NCBI GenBank assembly: GCA_027729805.1
Contig: JAQCEO010000014.1
Location: forward strand, 1 to 35,834
Source of the DNA: Actinomycetota bacterium
GTDB lineage: Bacteria; Actinomycetota; Actinomycetes; S36-B12
Length of the DNA: 35,834 bases
Direction: 5' to 3'
The position numbers and the translations under genes are program-made. Position 1 is the stretch's first letter. Every line of letters starts with the position of its first letter. The notes beneath the pieces are model-generated. The model had not been told where the DNA came from. It searched no databases and saw only the letters and a program-made list of their open reading frames with translations. Positions 20,863-29,576 of the stretch are shown here, one piece after another.

Positions 20863-22896
20863 ATGCCTGACCTGAATACCCTGCCAGGGGTACTACGTCT
20901 GCGTGCGCTCACCCAAGGAGACCCGCGGGTTCTGACCGCGGTCATTGATGGCAGTCCGGTTATTGATCACCCGGCCTTTGACGGTGCCGACGTGACTTCG
21001 ATGCGCGGGTACTGGCTAGATGACCGCGAGAATTCAGATGGCAGTACGGGTCATGCGACCCACATTACGAGTGTGATTTTCGGGCAACCTGGCAGTGAAG
21101 TACCAGGACTGGCACCACGAGCTCGTGGACTCTTTATCGCATCGGGAGTCGATGACGACAGTGCCGAATCTGAGATAGGTATCGCACGCGCAATTGAATA
21201 TGCCCTATCCCAAGGTGCGCAGATCATTCACTGCGCCTTTTGTCACCCGAGTCAGACCGGATCAACCCAGTCGTGGCTAACTGATGCAGTGCGCAAAGCA
21301 GAAGACGCTGGTGCCATCATCGTGGCGCCGGCGGGCAATGACTATGGCGAGAACTGGTGCTCCCCGGCAGCAATGCCAACTGTGCTCGCGGTCGGAGCCT
21401 TGGCCGATGATGGTGCACCAATGCACTTCACCAACTTTGGTACCCGATATGACGGCCACTCAATCATGGGTCCGGGCGAGAATGTATTGGGTGCGAAGCC
21501 CGACGGTTCAGTCGTAAATCAAAAGGGCACCAGCGTTGCCGCGCCGGTGCTCACCGGTTTGATAACTGCTATAACCTCCGCCCTTGTCCAAGCTGGCCAA
21601 GCCCCCAACCCGCAGTTGGTGCGCGATGTTTTGATTGCCACGGCGCGACCTTGCACCGGTTCGGGGGCGCAACGGTGCATAGGTGGCGAAGTTGCGGTGG
21701 ATCGGGCGCTTCAGGTGTTGTTCGACGGGGTACCAATTGCCTCATTCGCGGCTGACAACGCTCGCATTTTGGCCCTGCAGCCCGCACCCGATGCACCGGC
21801 GGTGATCCCGGAGCCACCTAACCCGGATAGCCAATACCAATTGCCACCGCATTCATCAGCAACCCACCACACGGGGCAGCCGCCACTGCCGCGTGAGGTG
21901 TATCAGCGCGAGGAGCGCATAGGTGTCGGCGTATCACCCTCGGTTGAGCCGTCGCTAATGTACCCGGCCCGCACTTTCGCGATCGGCACCATTAGCTACG
22001 ACTTCGGTGATGAAATCACTCGCGATTCATTCAATGAGGCGATGGGTGGACGCTATGGCGTGGGCACCGGAATCACCAATGACGACCAAGCGATGGTCGA
22101 TTACTTAGATGCCAATCCGGCGGAAGCACGCAAGTTGATTTGGGTGCTCTCTATTAATGGTGAGGCACGATTTGCAATCACTCCCGTTGGCCCCTACGCA
22201 GCTGATGTCTACGACATGTTGGCAGCGCTGCTGCAGGGCCAGGCCACAGGTGCAATCTCAGTGGTATCAATGCCAGGCAGTGCTGAGCCGGGAATGGCAA
22301 CTTTGCTGGATGGCACCGTCATTCGAAAGCTCCATCGCAATGGGCTTCGGGGGATCTACGGCTGGCACCCGGAAAATCTGGCTGAACAGTGCTTAGCGGC
22401 CGTTCATCGGGATGCATTGACCGGACTAGAGCAAGGTATTGCGGCAGCTGCGAAGGCCGAATCAGGGGTGGCGGGCGCAGATGATGAGGTTTTTGGAATA
22501 GATGAGGTCGGCACCGATGTCTGGACCCGCCTGCAGACTGCTCCGTCGCCAGAAGTGCGACGTGCGGTTCAAGATTTCCTAGAGGAGATCTATTTTCGGG
22601 CACCACAGGATCCGTCGATTTCGGTCGAAAGAGCTTTGAACCTCGCAGCTACCAATGGCTATCAAATCGCAATGGCATTCTTAGACGCTCTTAATGCTGG
22701 CTTTGACTACCTGTCTTATGGCACCGAGTACAGCCCCTTCAGCCGGGTCGGTGGCAACTGCTGGGAAGTTGTCCTCCGCTTCAAGGATCCAGCGCACCTG
22801 ACCCGCGGAGCGCGCGAATACCGGTTCACGATTGATGTCGCCGACACTTTGCCGGTGGCGGTCGGACGGGTGCGACGCTGGGCGGCCGTTCGGTGA
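20863..22896 (+). CDS. PatA/PatG-family subtilisin-like protease, copy 2
   Basis: LTAVIDGSPV (Asp), GHATHITSVIFGQPG (His), KGTSVAAPV (Ser), APAGNDYG; C-term TFAIGTISYDFGDEITRDSFNEAM...YRFTIDVADTLPVAVGRVRRW parallels copy 1. Confidence 0.85.
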   Translation: MPDLNTLPGVLRLRALTQGDPRVLTAVIDGSPVIDHPAFDGADVTSMRGYWLDDRENSDGSTGHATHITSVIFGQPGSEVPGLAPRARGLFIASGVDDDSAESEIGIARAIEYALSQGAQIIHCAFCHPSQTGSTQSWLTDAVRKAEDAGAIIVAPAGNDYGENWCSPAAMPTVLAVGALADDGAPMHFTNFGTRYDGHSIMGPGENVLGAKPDGSVVNQKGTSVAAPVLTGLITAITSALVQAGQAPNPQLVRDVLIATARPCTGSGAQRCIGGEVAVDRALQVLFDGVPIASFAADNARILALQPAPDAPAVIPEPPNPDSQYQLPPHSSATHHTGQPPLPREVYQREERIGVGVSPSVEPSLMYPARTFAIGTISYDFGDEITRDSFNEAMGGRYGVGTGITNDDQAMVDYLDANPAEARKLIWVLSINGEARFAITPVGPYAADVYDMLAALLQGQATGAISVVSMPGSAEPGMATLLDGTVIRKLHRNGLRGIYGWHPENLAEQCLAAVHRDALTGLEQGIAAAAKAESGVAGADDEVFGIDEVGTDVWTRLQTAPSPEVRRAVQDFLEEIYFRAPQDPSISVERALNLAATNGYQIAMAFLDALNAGFDYLSYGTEYSPFSRVGGNCWEVVLRFKDPAHLTRGAREYRFTIDVADTLPVAVGRVRRWAAVR

Positions 22897-25181
22897 GCAA
22901 GCTGGTCGGACTGAGCCCAGCGGTGACAATTAGTCCTGCTGATGCCAGTTGGAGTGAGTTGGTCGGTCCGAGTGGGTCGCTGGTCGTACCCGCTGACTTT
23001 GTTAAATCCTTGCCCGCGGGTGGTGCCTCGCCATCGAATGCGGTCGATGATGGGCGCCTACTGCAGAAGTTGGCCGATGGGGGCTTCTTAGCGGTCACGG
23101 CTTATGAAAACGACACCCCATTAGCCACCTTGGTGCCGGGGGTGGATCCCTTGGAGTCAATGCCCGTTGATGCATTGCCAACCACCGCCTACCGCCTGTC
23201 AAGATTCGCCTACCTCCATCGTGCCAAGCGGGCGATGCTGATTGAGATTCCGACCACCTCTGCCTATCTGGAGATTCACGATCCGAGAGTTGCTGCGATT
23301 GCGGCCGGCCTGGCATTTGACCAGACCCCGGTAGCACTGGCTTCGGCCAGCGGATTAACTGTTGCTGGCGTCTGCGAAGTTCTTGGACTCATGCGTTCGA
23401 TTGGCATCGCAGTCCCGGTCGTTCGCGGCCTGGAGTTCGTGCCCGCGGTAAAGTCCTTGGTTGATTGGGCGCAGCGCGAGGCATTACCAAGTGGATTCTC
23501 GCATTCGGGTTTGGTTGTCGGCCTCGACCAGATCCCGGTCGATGGGGCGGATGCTTCGTTCCACTTGATTTTTGAGTTACACCATGACGGCTCCCGCCAG
23601 GTCGACATCTCGGTCTGTTTGCCATATTCCGGCCCGGGCACCAGCGGCGATCGAGCAGTCCTTAGCAGCACCGGGTTCTATGAGTTTGACGTAGTTGACG
23701 GTGTCGAGTCGCTAATGGGGGTATTCGTACAGTTACTACCCCCGACCGACCTGATTGAGCAAGAAGAGCAGGTGCAACGGCTAGACGACGCCCTTCGAGC
23801 GCTAGGCACCCATTGTCGTGCCTCGGGCAACCTAGATGCCCGCGGGCTGGTCGCGGCTTTGGGCTTACCGGCCATGCTCGCGGCGCTGCCGGGTCGAGAA
23901 GATGCAGTACGAATGTTGTTTAGCATCTCAGACCTGGCGGCTTTGTCTCTTGCGCAAAAAGTCTTGCTCGATGCTGGATTACCCTTGGCTAGTTTGGGGC
24001 ACTTCGGGGCGATCGAGACACTGATAGGTGGTATGGCCCCAGTGCGAATCGCTGTGGATCTAACGGAAACCGGCCTGGGTCAGCGCATCGGGTTTGAGGT
24101 GTTTAATCCGCAGGCCATTGCAATGCTCGCCACGGTGCTGCCGACTCTTGGCGTTGACCCCCAAATGCAGGCGAGCGTGCTGGCGGCGGTCTCCGAACCC
24201 AGTAAAGAGCGCACGGTGTACCAGACAAATCTAGATGGTTCGATAACCGACGTACCGGTTGCGCACCAACGTATTGGTTTGATGCATGTCAAAATTGGCC
24301 TCGAGCAAGATGGTCAAGTAGCGGTCAAGACCTACTCCATTGCAGCAAGCAAGCCCTTGAACGAGGTTGGTAAGTCGGTTGAGGATGAGCTAATTCCGCG
24401 GTCATGGGAGTTTCATGATCTCCTTTTTCACACGAAGACCAGAAACGGCCGGGTGCGCGGAAAGTTAGGTGGCACCATCCGTTTCACCTTGATGCCCCAC
24501 CCTGCGGAGCCATCAACTCAACCGGTGCCAGGCGATATCTTGTTGCCAACGGTCGACATCCCAGCGTTGATTGCGGCCGACCCACCATTTGGCAAGGTAC
24601 TAGAAGAGCGAAAGTCGATTCGCGCTTGGGATGGTGCCGAGTTACCAGTAGCTCAGGTTTCCGAGTTGCTCGCAAGGGTGATGCACTTGATCCCGCGAAG
24701 TGACGAATTACAAGGCCAGGTAATTGAGCGTTCTGGGCGGGTGTACCCATCGGGTGGGGGACTTTATGAAATTGACATTGTGTTGTTTGCTAATCGCGTC
24801 GCCGGGTTGGCTCCCGGGGTATACCTATACCGTCAAGGGTCGCATTCACTGGGCGCACTAACCGGTGACATCACAAAACAAGAGAAAGTGTTCTTTGGCG
24901 CCAGTGAGGCGACAGGTGCTGGAATGTCTCGGCCCCAGGCACTTCTTGTGTTGGCCGCCCGGTTCCCGGATATTGCCACCAAGTATGAGGGCATCGCATA
25001 TTCGCTAATGCTCAAGCACGTCGGTGTGATGATGGCGACAATTCAATACTCGGCAACGGCTATGGGCATAGGGTCGGTGCCCTTAGGCGCGGGCGACAGC
25101 GACGCATTCGCACTCGCCACCGGCCTTGACTACTACACCCAAGGATCCATCGGTGAAATTGCCATCAGCCCGATGGATTAA
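22893..25181 (+). CDS. SagB-type (ThcOx-like) FMN-dependent azoline dehydrogenase with large insertion
   Basis: SagB linker WEFHDLLFHTKTRNGRVRGKLGGTIRF, nitroreductase part ERKSIRAWDG...YPSGGGLYEIDIVLFANRVAGLAPGVYLY...MLKHVGVMMATIQYSATAMGIGSVPLGAGD. GTGA overlap with protease 2. Confidence 0.85.
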   Translation: MSKLVGLSPAVTISPADASWSELVGPSGSLVVPADFVKSLPAGGASPSNAVDDGRLLQKLADGGFLAVTAYENDTPLATLVPGVDPLESMPVDALPTTAYRLSRFAYLHRAKRAMLIEIPTTSAYLEIHDPRVAAIAAGLAFDQTPVALASASGLTVAGVCEVLGLMRSIGIAVPVVRGLEFVPAVKSLVDWAQREALPSGFSHSGLVVGLDQIPVDGADASFHLIFELHHDGSRQVDISVCLPYSGPGTSGDRAVLSSTGFYEFDVVDGVESLMGVFVQLLPPTDLIEQEEQVQRLDDALRALGTHCRASGNLDARGLVAALGLPAMLAALPGREDAVRMLFSISDLAALSLAQKVLLDAGLPLASLGHFGAIETLIGGMAPVRIAVDLTETGLGQRIGFEVFNPQAIAMLATVLPTLGVDPQMQASVLAAVSEPSKERTVYQTNLDGSITDVPVAHQRIGLMHVKIGLEQDGQVAVKTYSIAASKPLNEVGKSVEDELIPRSWEFHDLLFHTKTRNGRVRGKLGGTIRFTLMPHPAEPSTQPVPGDILLPTVDIPALIAADPPFGKVLEERKSIRAWDGAELPVAQVSELLARVMHLIPRSDELQGQVIERSGRVYPSGGGLYEIDIVLFANRVAGLAPGVYLYRQGSHSLGALTGDITKQEKVFFGASEATGAGMSRPQALLVLAARFPDIATKYEGIAYSLMLKHVGVMMATIQYSATAMGIGSVPLGAGDSDAFALATGLDYYTQGSIGEIAISPMD

Positions 25182-25208
25182 CACCCCCGCCTCGGCTCGG
25201 AACTGCTG

Positions 25209-26003
25209 ATGTCGGGGCTGGTAAATACCGACGTTGAGCCATGGGAGTTCAAACTTCCGGCGTTGTGCACTTTCCAGGTGGCCAAGGACGGTTCCACTGA
25301 ATTGGCCCTGGTTGCCGGTGTCGACGCGCAGGGCGAAGCCATGGTGCGAAATAACTTGGTCGACCCGCTGGTGTGGTGGCGTCGTGGGTATTGGCTACTA
25401 AATGGTGCGGTCATGGTTGACCCAAATGGCCAAGCCGTACTGATTTCGTCAGCGCCGGAACTGGCCGAGCGGGTGATCATCGGGTTGGCAAAGCGGGACT
25501 GGAGTTGTGTCGGCGATTTCTTGGTCCCCGCTCGAGTAGTTGATGGTGCGGTGCTGGTTTACCCACGCGAGGCGCCAGTAGTTTGCTCGGCGGCAATCGC
25601 GGTAATGGAGTCCATGGAAATCGACCAGTTCGTCCGCCCGGGTGGCAATGCGGTTGGCATCTTGGTCAACCGCTGGCGGGAGCCCACCACCTTGACCTCG
25701 ATGGCGACCTTGCTGCCCGAGCCACCGGAGCCGGTGTCACCTGGTATTGGCCGGGCTCGGATCGCCCGCGGATTGCTTATCGAGGTAGTGGCCAAGGAGC
25801 GCACCCCGCGTGAACTACTGGAGATTGTTAGTGGGCTTGCGGTACTACCGGCTTGGGTGAGCAGTGACCCGTTGCGAGCAATCACCGACCCAGACGTCGA
25901 ATGGGCGTCGGCGGATGCGCACCAGACCAGTACCAAAGCAAAGGAGGCACTAGATGTCGCCCTCGATGAGCTGGCGGGCTGGGTGAGTGCCGGACATGGC
26001 TAG
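25209..26003 (+). CDS. HPr kinase/phosphorylase-like protein with degenerate P-loop (RiPP-cluster type)
   Basis: RGYWLLNGAVMVDPNGQAVLISSAPELAERVIIGLAKRDWSCVGDFLVPARV follows the HprK-like pattern (GxxGxGKST...LARRGW...DD) without the GKS/T. Confidence 0.45.
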   Translation: MSGLVNTDVEPWEFKLPALCTFQVAKDGSTELALVAGVDAQGEAMVRNNLVDPLVWWRRGYWLLNGAVMVDPNGQAVLISSAPELAERVIIGLAKRDWSCVGDFLVPARVVDGAVLVYPREAPVVCSAAIAVMESMEIDQFVRPGGNAVGILVNRWREPTTLTSMATLLPEPPEPVSPGIGRARIARGLLIEVVAKERTPRELLEIVSGLAVLPAWVSSDPLRAITDPDVEWASADAHQTSTKAKEALDVALDELAGWVSAGHG

Positions 26004-27216
26004 CACGCTGGAAGTCGAGCGGCCAGCGAATGTCTGGTTGGCCTCGTATCCGAAATCGGGTAACACTTGGTTCCGTTTCGTTTGGAAGGCGGTCGAGTCC
26101 GCACAGGACTTGGATTTGAAGCCACAGGAAGCGCCGCAACCATGTCAGATGGAATTCCTCACCGGCTGGGGCATTGACGCCCGGCGACTAACTTGCGATG
26201 AGCTGGACCTAGTCCGGTCGCGCCTTGAGCTGGCTACTGGCGACCGAATGGGTAGGCCAATTCTGCGCAAGACCCATGAGAAGTTTCGCAGTGCCCCGGA
26301 CGGCTCGGAGCTATTCCCGGCCGCCGCATCACGGGCCGCGCTGGTGATTATTCGCGACCCCCGCGATGTGGTGTGCTCGGCCGCCCGGCACTTCAATATG
26401 AGCCTCGATGCGACGGTAGATCTCATCTGCCGACGCGATCCCCAGATTCCAGGTACGCCATCGGTCTTGATGAGTAGGCAACCCCAAGGGTCCTGGTCGG
26501 AGCATCTTGATAGCTGGCGCCGGCTCCCCACCTATCCGGTTGCGGTATACCGCTATGAGGATTTTCGGGCCGAACCGTATGACACCTTCGGTGCCGCGTT
26601 GGCGTTTGCCGGCCTTGACGTATCAGAAAGCGAACTGGCGCACGCCATTGAAAGTACCCGGTTCGAGAAACTGCAATCGCGTGAACGTGAGTCCGGGTTC
26701 ACCGAGCGCTCACCCAGCTCCAACGTGCCATTCTTTAGAAAAGGGCAGGCGGGTGGCTGGCGTGATGAACTAAGCGCGGGTCAGGTGACCCGAATCGAAC
26801 GCAATTGCGGTGCCCTAATGGAGGAGTTCGGGTATCGAATCGAAGGCCGGTCGACTTCTGCGCCAATGGCAACAGCACCACTACGGGCAACATCGGGGGA
26901 GCAGTTGTTTAAGGGGGCCGTGCCGCCGAAACAAGATGTGCCGCTGCACCTGTCCACATGGTTGACCAAGGATGATGACGTGATCACCTCGTGGGTCGGC
27001 GATGATCTGGTACTAGTTACGCCTGACTATGAGTTGATGGGCTTAGATAAAATGGGGGCCCTGATCTGGGATTTCCTGGATATGCCGATGTCATTTCAAG
27101 GCTTGGTAGATGCGCTCTGTGCGAGTTTCGGAATTGACGCCGCCACCTGTATTGACGACACGACGCCGATGCTGCAACTGCTTCTTAACGGCGGTGCGTT
27201 AAACGCCACCAACTAA
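25987..27216 (+). CDS. Sulfotransferase fused to C-terminal PqqD/RRE-like domain
   Basis: PAPS 5'-loop WLASYPKSGNTWFRFVWKA, 3'-site VIIRDPRDVVCSAARHF; C-term (aa 320-409) VGDDLVLVTPDYELMGLDKMGALIWDFLDMPMSFQGLVDALCASFGID...MLQLLLNGGAL resembles PqqD. Start may be ATG 25996. Confidence 0.82.
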   Translation: MPDMASTLEVERPANVWLASYPKSGNTWFRFVWKAVESAQDLDLKPQEAPQPCQMEFLTGWGIDARRLTCDELDLVRSRLELATGDRMGRPILRKTHEKFRSAPDGSELFPAAASRAALVIIRDPRDVVCSAARHFNMSLDATVDLICRRDPQIPGTPSVLMSRQPQGSWSEHLDSWRRLPTYPVAVYRYEDFRAEPYDTFGAALAFAGLDVSESELAHAIESTRFEKLQSRERESGFTERSPSSNVPFFRKGQAGGWRDELSAGQVTRIERNCGALMEEFGYRIEGRSTSAPMATAPLRATSGEQLFKGAVPPKQDVPLHLSTWLTKDDDVITSWVGDDLVLVTPDYELMGLDKMGALIWDFLDMPMSFQGLVDALCASFGIDAATCIDDTTPMLQLLLNGGALNATN

Positions 27217-27240
27217 GTCTGCCCTGGGGTGAGACGTGGC

Positions 27241-29529
27241 TCACCAGAAGATAGGTGTTGGGTTCAGTTCGGCTTCGGTGAGCGCGGTCGCGCGCCACCC
27301 CATCTTTACCGGCACTTCATAGAGTCGACCAGGAGCAAACCTTGGCCAGAAGTGGCGAATACCCGGCACCACGACTTTGACAACCGGCATGCCGATATCC
27401 GGCTTGGTCATATTCGCAACCGACATCGTCAGGCCATGTTGGGTAAGTAATTTGACCACCGCCTCAACCTTGGCCTTGCCGTCGGTAGTCCAATCATGGG
27501 CGTGATCGGCAGGAGTGGTTAAGGGTAGGTTCGGGTCGGGGAGCACATATGGATGCTCGTCCATAGTCGGCGTGTACCACCAATTTACTTCGGGCTTGGA
27601 TACATCAAGTTCGGTTGGGGCACCGTGGGCTTCCATTGTGCCGATCATGCCGAGCATCTGATTCATCTCGGTTAGTGATCGCAGCAAGGCGCCACGAGGA
27701 TCACGGTGCGCGCCGAATCCGAGGAGGATGCGGGGGAGGCCGGTGCGGGCTCGCGAGGCCGCAACGAATGCCGGGATACCTAGGTCGCTGGTGACATCAA
27801 GGGCCCAGATCTCGCGGTCGAGGATCTCGCTGTAGTGGGTTCGAAGCCGATTGAAATATGAATCGCCATATGCGGTGGCGTAGGCATCAATATCTACCCC
27901 GGGCCTGCTGATGGCGTTGTACCACCAGGTCGAGACGGCATCGCGCTCCACCAACTCGAAGAAGCCCTGCAAGATGGCGTCCTCGATCGAGGTACCAGCG
28001 GCATTGCCATTTGAGTCGGAATTGCAGCCGTTGCGCGGATATTCACCAACGTAGTTGTAATAGGTGTATGAGGTTGGCAGCCAGAGGCGCCGCTGCTCGG
28101 TCAAGGACCAGACGGGTGACCACGGCATCTCAATATCAGGATCGAAGCGCTTAGGTATGACATGTTTGCCGTTGCGCGAGGCATTCCACTCCTCGCGGGT
28201 GTCGTACTGGTGATCACTAAATAGCATGCACGACCGCGGATCAATCGCCAGTTCACCAAGTTTGGTCATTGAGTAAACCATGCTGGGTTCATCGCCTGCA
28301 TAGGTTGCGGCGTAACGTTCGATGGCTTCTGCCAAGGCGCCCGCCCGCGCCTGTTCAGGGGTTGTGCCTTTACCGCCGGCATTTTGCCGGAAGCCACAAA
28401 CTTTCGCGCCCTTCTTAACGGTAGCGAGGTTTACCCCGGACTCCACCACGTGCGTGACGTCATTGTCCAAGTTCGTGCGTTGTAGGTGTTCAACTACGCC
28501 GGTGACGCGGCTGACCTGGTGACCGTAGGTGTCTAGAGTTTGTTGTGGCGTCAGGCGCCGATAACTGCCATCGTCCTTCGCGTCGAGCGCCCCGCTTTCA
28601 AGTACTATTTCAACGGGTGCATTTTCGAGGGTTAGTGGCTCCCCGCAGAACTCACACTGTGGTCGCCGCACAACATGATGGGTGCTGCGCTCTCCGGTTA
28701 GGTGGTCGACAATCGTCATCATTGAAATTGTTGGATCCGCATGGGCATTTGCGTGCGGGCGACCTGCGAAAGTTCGCAGGAGCTCGAGGGCGATCTCGCC
28801 GCCAGCGTGCGAGCTGGTGGTCGGAGTCCAGCCCTTTGCGATCGGACCCATTCGCTCACCTTCACCAAGTAAACGCTTCTCGACCTGCCGATTGAACTGC
28901 AGGCGCACCGCCAGGCACTGCCAGCAGGGACCCGGTGCCCCAAGCCACGGGCCAATAGTTGGACGCACACCGCACACATTTGCCATCAGCACCGGTGTAC
29001 CCGAGTTGTAGGCGGCGGTAGCCACGGCCGCAATATCGGGGTTCAGGTAGTCATCGGCTACCAACACGATTGCGGCGGCAGCGGCCACGTCTTTTGTTAT
29101 GACCAAGTTATGCGCGGAAATTGCTGACCAGATTTCGGCCGTTGGCACCTCACCGACTCCGACTACAGCAATGGCAGTTTGTGGTGAGCCGTCGACTAGG
29201 TGGGCTCGCCACCACATTTGATACACGTCGGTCGGGCCGGTGACTTCACTTGCATCTACCACGAATCCGTGACCCATCAAGATCTCGAGCGCCGCGGGTA
29301 CCTCCTGTTCGGTGGCGGTGCCCTCGGACACCATTGCCGCGGTGATCGCGCTAACCGTTGATTGGCCGTCAATATGCGGAGCAAGTGCGGTGAACAACTC
29401 ACCGGTGAGGACCTGCTCATCGCCGTCGGTAATGAGGTAGATCTCCTCGGGCGGTACGACGATGGTGCGGCTATGCGGCTGCCAGAGGGGGATTAATTCC
29501 GGGTGCACTGGTGCACTATATGCCAACAT
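27241..29529 (-). CDS. TOMM cyclodehydratase: E1-like/RRE N-terminus fused to YcaO domain
   Basis: CxxC pairs CWQC and CEFC of the E1-like part; YcaO motifs ARAGALAEAIERY, GTSIEDAILQGFFELVERDAVSTWW; C-term LNPTPIFW. Confidence 0.93.
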   Translation of the reverse strand: MLAYSAPVHPELIPLWQPHSRTIVVPPEEIYLITDGDEQVLTGELFTALAPHIDGQSTVSAITAAMVSEGTATEQEVPAALEILMGHGFVVDASEVTGPTDVYQMWWRAHLVDGSPQTAIAVVGVGEVPTAEIWSAISAHNLVITKDVAAAAAIVLVADDYLNPDIAAVATAAYNSGTPVLMANVCGVRPTIGPWLGAPGPCWQCLAVRLQFNRQVEKRLLGEGERMGPIAKGWTPTTSSHAGGEIALELLRTFAGRPHANAHADPTISMMTIVDHLTGERSTHHVVRRPQCEFCGEPLTLENAPVEIVLESGALDAKDDGSYRRLTPQQTLDTYGHQVSRVTGVVEHLQRTNLDNDVTHVVESGVNLATVKKGAKVCGFRQNAGGKGTTPEQARAGALAEAIERYAATYAGDEPSMVYSMTKLGELAIDPRSCMLFSDHQYDTREEWNASRNGKHVIPKRFDPDIEMPWSPVWSLTEQRRLWLPTSYTYYNYVGEYPRNGCNSDSNGNAAGTSIEDAILQGFFELVERDAVSTWWYNAISRPGVDIDAYATAYGDSYFNRLRTHYSEILDREIWALDVTSDLGIPAFVAASRARTGLPRILLGFGAHRDPRGALLRSLTEMNQMLGMIGTMEAHGAPTELDVSKPEVNWWYTPTMDEHPYVLPDPNLPLTTPADHAHDWTTDGKAKVEAVVKLLTQHGLTMSVANMTKPDIGMPVVKVVVPGIRHFWPRFAPGRLYEVPVKMGWRATALTEAELNPTPIFW

Positions 29530-29576
29530 TCAGCGGGAATGGAACCCCTTAACAGCTAGAGTGCAATACTGACCCC

